Notes under the pieces: generated by a model
Told to the model about the DNA's origin: nothing
Seen by the model: only the letters and a program-made list of their open reading frames with translations
Database searches by the model: none
Part shown: in pieces, positions 25,646-32,832 of the stretch
Layout: each line of letters begins with the position of its first letter
How positions within the stretch are numbered: the first letter of the stretch is position 1
NCBI RefSeq assembly: GCF_024213555.1
Contig: NZ_JANAVO010000001.1
Location: 2,728,001-2,792,000, forward strand
DNA length: 64,000 nucleotides
Direction: 5' to 3'
DNA from: Allokutzneria sp. A3M-2-11 16
GTDB taxonomy: Bacteria > Actinomycetota > Actinomycetes > Mycobacteriales > Pseudonocardiaceae
Translations under genes and position numbers: made by a program

Positions 25646-26620
25646 ATGGCGCGGGCGTTGTCACGGCAACTGAGATCTATTGCTAGGGTTCACAAGAAGC
25701 GTGAGGTCGAGATTCAGGAAGTAAGAAAACTGAACATGTCACTCACTGAGATTGGCAGCGTTGCGGTTTTCATTTCCGCATTGTGCTACGCCCTGGCCTA
25801 CTACGTGCAAGATGGATTTTATGCACAGTTTAGGGTGACGCCGGAGCAGGTTGGTATTGACAGGATTAGCGCCCTACTTCGGGTAACCCCGGTTGCTTTT
25901 GTTGTCGGCTTCGTTGCGCTTATGGTTTGCTGCCTTAGTGTCACATATGCCATTGCGGTGTCCCGAGCAATCGAGGCCAAGTTCAAGAGGCGAGTCTCGC
26001 CACTGCTATTACTGCCTGGCGGGCCTTTGCTCTACTTGGGGGTCGCATATGCGATTGACGGCCTGGGGATCACTCCAGTGAGCCTCACGGGTTCCAGTAG
26101 CTTTGTTGGCGCACTATTGGTGGGCACGCTCCTGTCTTTGGTGATTGCAATACTCTGGCTGGCTGCTAGACGGCTCGAACTTGAAAAGATGGCCATCCTT
26201 CTCTTTATCCCCGCTGTTATCTTGTTTTCTGCGACGATGCTCAAGGGGTGGATTGAGGAGGGTGCGGCAAATCTGCGTGACCATGGCATAAAAAGTCATC
26301 GACTAATACTCATTGGGGTTAGTGATGCCCTTGTTGAAGTTCGATGGCGAGAATCCGCTAGGCGCCCTCATTCAATTTTCGGCGACCCATCGCAGGGGGG
26401 ACAAAACTCGGAAAATTCGACTCTTCTACTGTTGCTCAATGAAGCAGGAGGGCGGTTCTATGCTTACGACTGCCTTGGGCGCCGAGTCCATCGTCTTAAC
26501 GAGGCCGAAGTGGATGTTGAACGCGTTATACCACCGCCACCTACAGATAAGGTGGGAGGCAAGCGTTGGATTGAGCGTTCACGTGGATGCTATCGCGGAA
26601 GTGGTCGAGCATACGAGTAG
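25646..26620 (+). CDS. Inserted membrane protein (moron) in the head-neck module
   Basis: A 324-residue protein on the strand opposite to all neighbours and visibly AT-richer, with codons such as AGG, ATA and TTT that the phage genes avoid. It has about five hydrophobic segments (GSVAVFISALCYALAYYVQD; ALLRVTPVAFVVGFVALMVC; LLLLPGGPLLYLGVAYAID; VGALLVGTLLSLVIAILWLA; MAILLFIPAVILFSATML) and a soluble C-terminal domain of about 110 residues. GGAGG precedes the ATG. This is the profile of a moron expressed from the prophage, possibly affecting superinfection. No family recognised. Confidence 0.8.
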   Translation: MARALSRQLRSIARVHKKREVEIQEVRKLNMSLTEIGSVAVFISALCYALAYYVQDGFYAQFRVTPEQVGIDRISALLRVTPVAFVVGFVALMVCCLSVTYAIAVSRAIEAKFKRRVSPLLLLPGGPLLYLGVAYAIDGLGITPVSLTGSSSFVGALLVGTLLSLVIAILWLAARRLELEKMAILLFIPAVILFSATMLKGWIEEGAANLRDHGIKSHRLILIGVSDALVEVRWRESARRPHSIFGDPSQGGQNSENSTLLLLLNEAGGRFYAYDCLGRRVHRLNEAEVDVERVIPPPPTDKVGGKRWIERSRGCYRGSGRAYE

Positions 26621-26676
26621 GACATGCGTCGGATATGTAGTTGCCTTGAGAAGCCAGCTAGTGTGAAAGCCGCATC

Positions 26677-27042
26677 TCACACCGTCCAGATTGACCACGC
26701 ACCCCTGTTGCTCGTGGCTGAAACGGGCTTGAGCAAGTCCAGCTCGGCGTCAGTGAAGTACAGCCCGCCACCCTCGTGCGCCAGGGTGCGCGAGTGCCCG
26801 CCCACGGCCTCTGCCCGGACGTTCTCCGGTGGCGTGTCCATCGCTCGAAGCACCGCCGCAGCCACCACGCCGACCGCAGTTGGGGGCGGAGGGCTCGGCA
26901 TAGTCGGAACACGGCTGCGAGCAATCGCGGTCGCGTCCGCACACAGCACGGCGATTCGAGCGCGTTCAGCGTCGTTGAATTCTTGATCGGTGCGCGCGAG
27001 CACGTCCGCGACCGAGGCCAAGGGGGCCGGGGGTGAGGTCAT
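26677..27042 (-). CDS. Head-tail adaptor (connector) protein
   Basis: A 121-residue helical protein (LASVADVLARTDQEFNDAER, then VGVVAAAVLRAMDTPPENVR) located after the capsid genes and matching actinophage head-tail connectors of the gp15/gp6 type. It binds below the portal in the neck. Its C-terminal region (AHEGGGLYFTDAELDLLKPV) is characteristic of that family. Confidence 0.7.
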   Translation of the reverse strand: MTSPPAPLASVADVLARTDQEFNDAERARIAVLCADATAIARSRVPTMPSPPPPTAVGVVAAAVLRAMDTPPENVRAEAVGGHSRTLAHEGGGLYFTDAELDLLKPVSATSNRGAWSIWTV

Positions 27043-27064
27043 GGTCGCTCACCCCCGGCACCCG

Positions 27065-27247
27065 TCATGTACGCGGAGAATCCTTCTGCGGCGGGCGCCC
27101 ACCGACCGCGCGGACCTCCAGCTCGGCCGGAAGCTTCCGCAGGGCTTCCACAGTCGTCTTGTCGGCGACCTCGGCTTCACCGTTATCGAACGTCACGCCG
27201 AGGTCATGCACGACGAGGTTCGGGTACTTCGTGCTGATGAACTTCAC
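27065..27247 (-). CDS. Small protein between capsid and connector
   Basis: A 60-residue protein (MKFISTKYPNLVVHDLGVTF...), starting at the GTG at 27,247 with GGAGGG seven bases upstream. Similar short beta-strand proteins sit directly after the major capsid gene in actinophages and may decorate the head or plug the vertex. Assigned from order only. Confidence 0.65.
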   Translation of the reverse strand: MKFISTKYPNLVVHDLGVTFDNGEAEVADKTTVEALRKLPAELEVRAVGGRPPQKDSPRT

Positions 27248-27261
27248 ACGGCACCCTCCAA

Positions 27262-28257
27262 TCAGGCAGTCGGTGGTACAGGGCCGGTGGTCAGGCCGGT
27301 GATCTTGCCGTGGGCCTTCTCGTTGCCGTACTCCAAGCCGATTTCGCCGTAGATCTGGGCGACGTCGGAGGCGCCGGAACGGCCGAGGGGTTCGGAGAAC
27401 AGGAAGCCCTTGCCGGGGATCTCCAGGATCACCGGCGCGCACTGGTCCAGCGAGAGCACGGATACGACATCGGCCGGAAAGTGGCGGTTGAGCGCGATGT
27501 TCAGGCGTCCGAAGTCCGTTTCGATCGTCGTCAGCGCGACGCCGCCGACGTTGCGGGACTGCTCGCGGTAGTTCTTCTGCGTGATGAAGATGGTCGTCAG
27601 CATCCGCTTCTGCCACGCGTTGCACATCAGGGTGGCGGTCTCGGAGTTCTGGATGCCGCCGGAGGTCCAGACCGTTTGGAGCAGGTCGAGGACTATCGTC
27701 TCGGTGAGCGGTTTCGGGGTCGAGTTGGTGATGACGTTGCTGGTGGTGGCTTCCAGGATGCCCCGGGTACGCCGCGGCTTGGTGTTGTCGGCCGGGTTCT
27801 GGAACGTGCCGGTGATGAAGGAGACCTCGACATCACGGGCGATCTGGGTAAGCGCCTGCCGGGTCTGCCAGTCCAGTTCAGCGGCGACCGGGTTGGTGCC
27901 GCCCACGGCCGCCTGATGCGGGTGCGCGGAGCCGGTCCCGGCGAACTGGCCGGTGGCGGCCTGCCGGGTGTAGGTGATGCCCACGCTCTCCTGGTGGATC
28001 TCCACCACGTTGTGCATGTTGTAGCGAACCCGGGACTCCGGCGGCGGAGCGGGCGCGCCCTCGACACGCTGCCGGTTGGCTTCCGGTGCGCGCAGGTCGT
28101 ATGCCTGCCACTGGTGCAGGGTCGCGGTGGCGCGCTTGCCGCCGGTCAGTCCGCCGATCGCGGACAGAAACGGCGTGTCCGCCGGAGTTAAGGCGAACAG
28201 CTCCCCGACGAAGTTCGGGGTGTTGAACGTGTTTGCTATTGCTGCGATTCCAGGCAC
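27262..28257 (-). CDS. Major capsid protein (SU10/DUF5309 type)
   Basis: A 331-residue HK97-fold capsid subunit. N-terminus PGIAAIANTFNTPNFVGELF, then LTPADTPFLSAIGGLTGGK, the start typical of the SU10-like family; HNVVEIHQESVGITYTRQAA and FLFSEPLGRSGASDVAQIYG further support it. The gene follows the scaffold gene and is separated from it by 30 bases. Confidence 0.85.
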   Translation of the reverse strand: MPGIAAIANTFNTPNFVGELFALTPADTPFLSAIGGLTGGKRATATLHQWQAYDLRAPEANRQRVEGAPAPPPESRVRYNMHNVVEIHQESVGITYTRQAATGQFAGTGSAHPHQAAVGGTNPVAAELDWQTRQALTQIARDVEVSFITGTFQNPADNTKPRRTRGILEATTSNVITNSTPKPLTETIVLDLLQTVWTSGGIQNSETATLMCNAWQKRMLTTIFITQKNYREQSRNVGGVALTTIETDFGRLNIALNRHFPADVVSVLSLDQCAPVILEIPGKGFLFSEPLGRSGASDVAQIYGEIGLEYGNEKAHGKITGLTTGPVPPTA

Positions 28258-28287
28258 AGACCGTCCTTTCTGGACAGTGCTCGAAGG

Positions 28288-28932
28288 TCAACGGCGTTCA
28301 CGGGCGAGTTCGGCCAGACGCTGGTTCTTCAGTGAGATGGCGGTAGCCCAATCGCCGCGCGCTTCGGCCTCCCGGATCTGCGCGGCAGCGCCGACCGCAC
28401 CGGAGGCGCGCGCCCCTTGTGACAGGTCCGGCGCAGGTGGGCGCGGCCCGGTGGAGCGCCGCAGGTGCGGGCGGGCCAGGAGTTCAGCGTGCACATCGGC
28501 GGTGATCGCGTCGGTGTCGATCTCGCCGTCCGCGTTGGCGTAGGCGCTGAGGTCGTCGAGGTAGCGGTAGGCGTCGTCCGGCGCGGCCCAGTCGGAGGCA
28601 GCGGCGCGGACCTCGGCGCGCACGAGCTGCTGAACGAGTGTCGCCGCGCGCTCCTCCGCGCGGGCGGCGCGACGCCGCACCTTGTCGGCGTCGTCATCCT
28701 CTGCCGTCTGCTGCTCGTTTTCGGCAGCCTGTTCCGTCCGTGCCTTGCGTGCCCGGGTGCGTGCCTTCGCCAGCTGGGCTTGTGTCTGCTCGTAGAGCGC
28801 CTTGTAGTCCGGCTGCTCTTGGTGCTGCTCGACGTGACCGGCCTCGCCGTCCGTACTTGGCTCGGGAGTCGCCTCACCGTCCGGTGGAAGCGGCTGGTCC
28901 TCTCCTTCGATGGGGGCGGCTGGGGTCGTCAT
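28288..28932 (-). CDS. Scaffold protein
   Basis: A 214-residue, very acidic and helical protein: a Pro/Glu-rich N-terminus, a long coiled coil (YKALYEQTQAQLAKARTRAR, then NEQQTAEDDDADKVRRRAAR), and a C-terminal helix rich in Arg. This composition and the place just upstream of the major capsid gene identify a capsid scaffold. Start ATG at 28,932 follows GGGAGGAAAGAAC, a strong ribosome site. Confidence 0.82.
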   Translation of the reverse strand: MTTPAAPIEGEDQPLPPDGEATPEPSTDGEAGHVEQHQEQPDYKALYEQTQAQLAKARTRARKARTEQAAENEQQTAEDDDADKVRRRAARAEERAATLVQQLVRAEVRAAASDWAAPDDAYRYLDDLSAYANADGEIDTDAITADVHAELLARPHLRRSTGPRPPAPDLSQGARASGAVGAAAQIREAEARGDWATAISLKNQRLAELARERR

Positions 28933-28959
28933 GTTCTTTCCTCCCAAGGACAATCGGGC

Positions 28960-29658
28960 TTAGGGGATCAGGATTGCGGCGCTGAGGTTGTCGAACGCGT
29001 GCCGGGCGAGCGCGGCCGTGATCAGCTCGTCGACGCAGCCCTGCGGGTCGGCACGGTGCACGGAGACGATCGAGTGCAACTCCTGCTCCGGCAGCGCGGT
29101 GAACAGCCCATCGGAGGCGAGCAGGATCACCGGCGCGTCGGCTTCGGTCACTCCGACCGTGCCGACCGTGGCCAGGCCCAGGGAGCACGTGAGCGTGGCT
29201 GTGTGCCGGGGGGTGATGTGATCGGCCAGGTCGGCAGCGCGAAGCCGCTCGGCCTGCGTGTGATCGATGGTCACCGGCCGAAGCCGCCCGGAGTCGTCCA
29301 GGGCGTAGGCGCGGCAGTTTCCGCACCAGGCGATGACCACGGTTCCACTGGGACGGGCCACCGCCACGACCGCGGCGGCATCCTCCCTCGGGTACTCGCG
29401 CGTCGGATCGACGCACAGCTCCGAGGCTGCGAGCAGTCCGGCGAGTGCGCCCTTGCGGGTGCCCACGCGCGTGGCGACCTCGGCCGCGACTCCGGCGAGG
29501 GTGACCGCGTTGGCGTCGGTGCCGATGGCGTCGACGAGCGCGACCGCGGTTGCAACGGCGGGCCGGTAGTGGTGCACCGCGACCGCGTCGGCGTTGCGCT
29601 CGTGAACCCCGGCGTGGCTGGCGAAGCCGACGCGGCAACCGCCCGGAATGGTGATCAC
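28960..29658 (-). CDS. PP2C-like phosphatase-fold protein inside the capsid module
   Basis: A 232-residue protein with the order of PP2C motifs: GVHERNADAVAVH near residue 18 (motif R-N-x-D), AVALVDAIGTDANA where active enzymes have a DG pair, IAWCGNCRAYAL where they have GDSRAY, LLASDGLFTAL, and a final FDNLSAAILI. The late aspartates (SDG, DN) are kept, but the first DG aspartate-glycine and the GDS aspartate are replaced, so catalysis is doubtful. It is transcribed with the head genes, between MuF and scaffold. A pseudophosphatase binding a host phosphoprotein is one reading. Confidence 0.78.
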   Translation of the reverse strand: MITIPGGCRVGFASHAGVHERNADAVAVHHYRPAVATAVALVDAIGTDANAVTLAGVAAEVATRVGTRKGALAGLLAASELCVDPTREYPREDAAAVVAVARPSGTVVIAWCGNCRAYALDDSGRLRPVTIDHTQAERLRAADLADHITPRHTATLTCSLGLATVGTVGVTEADAPVILLASDGLFTALPEQELHSIVSVHRADPQGCVDELITAALARHAFDNLSAAILIP

Positions 29659-29753
29659 AAGTTCCCCCTGGTTGTTGAGGGCACGGTGCTACCCCGGCAA
29701 CCGGGGCAACTCCCGTACCGGATGTCAACGAAATGTGTTGCGGGACAGCGGGT

Positions 29754-30725
29754 TCAGCGCATGTACCCGGCGTTGCGCAACCAGGTGACGAGTTCTTCGC
29801 GGCTGCTCGCACGGTTCACGGCCTCAGCGGGCATCAACCTGGGGCGCGTGGAGCGGCGGTATCGGCCGCCCTGCTTGCGGTGCTCACCGAGCAGGCGGCC
29901 CGCGTTGCCGCGCACGGTCGTGCCGTCGCGGGTCGCGGTGAACTTCCCGATCTTGTACATGCTGCGGCGAGCGTTGACCACCTGCGCGATGTCCGCCCCG
30001 GCCTCGATGGCCTTCAAGCCGCCCTTGGTGAATGCCTTCTTCCGCTGGGCGGGCGTCATCGCCTCGAACAACTCGCGCGGGGCGTCGCGGCGCGGTCGGT
30101 CGCGCCACTGTTCGGCGGTCAGCGGCTGCATGCCGCAGTCGCACTGCGGATGCCGGTCGAATCCCTCGCTCCACCGGTACACCCGCCCGGCGAGGATCAC
30201 GCACCGCCCGCACGCGGGCAGCACCACCACCCGCTCATAGCCGACGATCCGGTCATCCGCCGCCATGGCCGCGTGCATCGCGACGCGCGCCGTGTCAGCA
30301 ACCTCGCCGGAGGCGAACCTCAGCAGCCGGTGCAACCCCGCCGCGTGCGCCTCGCTCGGCGCAACCCCTGCCACCAGGCCCCGCACGACGGTATCCACCG
30401 CCAGCCACAGCAGCGACAGCAGCGAGCGGCCGTCCACGGCCAGCCCGGCGAACGCGGCCGGAACGAGCTCGGCCGGCTTCTGGGCGACCGGCGCACCGTC
30501 AGCGGCAACCACCTTCACCGCACGGGCGGCGTAGCTGGCCGCCGCTCGCTGCCCGGCCGCGACGATCTCCACCAGCAGCGGCCCCAACATCGGCCACAGC
30601 CGCGCCAACTCATGTGCCGGAATCTCGTTCCACAGCCGCTGAAGCTGTTCGACAACCTCCCGGACGATCCGCTGCTGCGCCTCGTACAAGCGGCGCTGCG
30701 CGGGCGTGATCAGCTGACGAGCCAC
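29754..30725 (-). CDS. MuF-like minor head protein
   Basis: A 323-residue protein. The helical N-terminal part (ITPAQRRLYEAQQRIVREVV) precedes a zinc-finger-like core (LPACGRCVILAGRVYRWSEG followed by RHPQCDCGMQP), a pattern of phage head-morphogenesis proteins of the VG15/MuF group. The basic C-terminal tail may contact DNA. It lies directly downstream of the portal gene, whose stop is two bases away, the standard order. Confidence 0.8.
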   Translation of the reverse strand: MARQLITPAQRRLYEAQQRIVREVVEQLQRLWNEIPAHELARLWPMLGPLLVEIVAAGQRAAASYAARAVKVVAADGAPVAQKPAELVPAAFAGLAVDGRSLLSLLWLAVDTVVRGLVAGVAPSEAHAAGLHRLLRFASGEVADTARVAMHAAMAADDRIVGYERVVVLPACGRCVILAGRVYRWSEGFDRHPQCDCGMQPLTAEQWRDRPRRDAPRELFEAMTPAQRKKAFTKGGLKAIEAGADIAQVVNARRSMYKIGKFTATRDGTTVRGNAGRLLGEHRKQGGRYRRSTRPRLMPAEAVNRASSREELVTWLRNAGYMR

Positions 30726-30727
30726 GC

Positions 30728-32152
30728 CTACGCGCCCTCGGCGAACTCGTCCTCATCACCGGCGGGCGCCTCCGGCTCAAGGAACTTCGGCCCGAACGCG
30801 GACGCCGGATCAGCCGCGCGCGTGTACGCTTCGGCGTCCTCGGCCTCCATGTCCGCAATCTGACCGGGCGAGTAGCCCAGCTCCCGCCGCGCGGCCCGGC
30901 GAGGCAACAACCGGTCCGCCGCGTGCAGCTTGACCACCGCGTCGGCCTTCGCCGCGAACGTCGGCGTTGCCGGGTCGGCCCACATCGTTTCCATCTGGTA
31001 CGCCTGCGGCGGAACTACGCCGTCGCGCACGAGCAGCACTAGGCGCATCACCTGCTCCCACGCGTTTTCCAACGCCAGCTGCTTGTCCTGACACCGCATG
31101 ATCAACCGCTCACGGCTCGACCGGATCGCATCCGCCGAAGCAGGGTTTGCCGTCAGCTCACCCAGAAACTCCGGTGGCAGCGCGGCGATTCCGGCGACCA
31201 GGCGGGCGAACAACCCGATGGCATCGATGAAGTTCGTCAAGCTGGCTTCAGGGAACTGTCCGACCGCAACGCCGTCTTCCTTCGGGCTCTTCTCACTCGC
31301 CCACAGGACACCGGCCACCGCTTCCCACGGCGTGAGCGGCCTGCCGTCCGCGTCGGTGAAGTCCTCCTTGGTGAACCCCAACGCGTACCTACGCGGCGAA
31401 GCGTGAAACTCCGCGCTCACCATCATGTCCGTAGCCAGCTTGCACACCGCATCCGCCAACGGGATCACCGAACGGATCTCCGAGACACCCAGCGGCTTGC
31501 CCTTGCGGAACGTCCGCGGCCGGTTCAACAACGGCACCACCGGCACCACGCCAAGCTCGTGGACGTCCTCCTGGACCACTTCCCACGTCGCGCCGTCCGC
31601 CGCCCGCAAGGTCACTGTGCGGTCAGGGAGGTACAGGGTCGCCCACTGGACCTGTTCCGTACCAACGGAATCAGCGTCGTCCGTCCACCGCTTCACCGCC
31701 GCGCGAAGCTTCCGCGTGCGCGGGTCAACCTCGTGGAAGACCTGCAATGGGCTTTCGACCGTCACCAGCGGCAGTGACGGATCGGCCTCGTTCGAGCCGA
31801 CGATCACATACGCGCGCCCCATCACGAGTGCGTCTACGGTTGCCTGTTGTGACAACAGGTCCAGGTCGTTGGCCTGCCACACGCGCCACAGCTGATCGTC
31901 ACGCTTGTCCTGGCCACCGATACGAAAGCCCAGCACCCGTAGCCGAGCAACAAGGCTGTCGATCACCAGCTCCGGCCAGTTCACGATGACCTGACGCACT
32001 CGATCTGCGAGCTTGTCTTTCAGCGCTGGGTGCATGTACGACAGCTGCTGTGCGCCCTCGAAGTGCTGGTCGAAGTGTTCCAGATGGGCAATCTCGGCGT
32101 CATGGCGCTGAGTCAGGCGGGTAACCCATTCACGCTGCGACAGATTGGCGAT
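30728..32152 (-). CDS. Portal protein (SPP1 gp6-like), apparently starting at ATC
   Basis: Portal of the SPP1 gp6 superfamily; the dodecamer forms the DNA channel. Motifs include ATVDALVMGRAYVIVGSNEA, PLVTVESPLQVFHEVDPRT, PLGVSEIRSVIPLADAVCKL and LPPEFLGELTANPASADAIR. The nearest canonical start (ATG at 32,035) would remove a conserved-looking N-terminus (ANLSQREWVTRLTQRHDAEI then HLEHFDQHFEG). The frame is open up to a stop at 32,204 and has no ATG, GTG or TTG before 32,035, but AAGGAGG (32,160-32,166) lies seven bases from an in-frame ATC at 32,152. That gives 474 residues. Confidence 0.85.
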   Translation of the reverse strand: MANLSQREWVTRLTQRHDAEIAHLEHFDQHFEGAQQLSYMHPALKDKLADRVRQVIVNWPELVIDSLVARLRVLGFRIGGQDKRDDQLWRVWQANDLDLLSQQATVDALVMGRAYVIVGSNEADPSLPLVTVESPLQVFHEVDPRTRKLRAAVKRWTDDADSVGTEQVQWATLYLPDRTVTLRAADGATWEVVQEDVHELGVVPVVPLLNRPRTFRKGKPLGVSEIRSVIPLADAVCKLATDMMVSAEFHASPRRYALGFTKEDFTDADGRPLTPWEAVAGVLWASEKSPKEDGVAVGQFPEASLTNFIDAIGLFARLVAGIAALPPEFLGELTANPASADAIRSSRERLIMRCQDKQLALENAWEQVMRLVLLVRDGVVPPQAYQMETMWADPATPTFAAKADAVVKLHAADRLLPRRAARRELGYSPGQIADMEAEDAEAYTRAADPASAFGPKFLEPEAPAGDEDEFAEGA

Positions 32153-32193
32153 CCTTCTACCTCCTTGCGGTGAGGGGGTACGACGAAGCGCGC

Positions 32194-32199
32194 TAGAAT
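32194..32199 (+). promoter_or_regulatory. Probable -10 element of the second moron
   Basis: TAGAAT ends seven bases before the ATG at 32,206, so transcription would begin at or within a base of the start codon: a leaderless mRNA, common in actinobacteria. No convincing -35 is visible at the usual distance. Confidence 0.5.
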
Positions 32200-32205
32200 T
32201 TGTTC

Positions 32206-32832
32206 ATGTCAGTAGCGCAAGGGGCTTCCTCTACAACGCCAACCTGGCTCACGCTTGTCGTTGCAATCCTAGGAATCCTAGGTGTTGTCGCGGGGCAGCT
32301 CGTGAATTCCTGGCGCGAAAGTCGCCGATGGAAGCGAGAGCAAGAAAGGGAGGATCTGAGGTGGAGTAGAGAGGCTGAGAAGGCTAGCCGGGAACGCGAG
32401 TATGACTTGCGGAAGCATTGGAGCGAGAAACGGCTGGATGCATATGGGGATCTGCTTGCAGTCTTAGATACATGGGAGGGTCTGGCGTATACCTTTAAAG
32501 TCGGCTCTAGGGCGGAGGTGTATATTAAGAAGTTTGAGGATGCCGAGCCGGTAATGGAAGAGTGCAGTAAGCGATCCGGGGAGCTTGCGCAACGTGTCGG
32601 ACTGCTTGGGTCGGAAGAGATTCAGCCGCTTGTTCTGGAGGCTAGAATTTCCCTTGACGCCTGCTTGGACATGCTGGTGTTGCGTTCCTTTATGCCCGAT
32701 GACCACGCTGTCTACACCGAGAACATTCTGAAGTATTCTGTCAAGGTAGATAAAGTCGAGTCGGCGATGATCAAGCTGCGCGAGGCTTTGCGAAAGGACT
32801 TGGGAATCACTTATACCGTCGCTACCCCATAA
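32206..32832 (+). CDS. Inserted membrane-anchored coiled-coil protein (moron)
   Basis: A 208-residue protein on the strand opposite to portal and terminase and AT-richer than both. It has one N-terminal helix (TWLTLVVAILGILGVVAGQL), then a strongly charged coiled coil (ESRRWKREQEREDLRWSREA) and a helical C-terminal domain. No ribosome site; probably leaderless from TAGAAT at 32,194. Its 3' end overlaps the convergent terminase gene by 11 bases, which argues for old, well-tolerated insertion. Possible lysogenic role at the membrane; no family recognised. Confidence 0.75.
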   Translation: MSVAQGASSTTPTWLTLVVAILGILGVVAGQLVNSWRESRRWKREQEREDLRWSREAEKASREREYDLRKHWSEKRLDAYGDLLAVLDTWEGLAYTFKVGSRAEVYIKKFEDAEPVMEECSKRSGELAQRVGLLGSEEIQPLVLEARISLDACLDMLVLRSFMPDDHAVYTENILKYSVKVDKVESAMIKLREALRKDLGITYTVATP

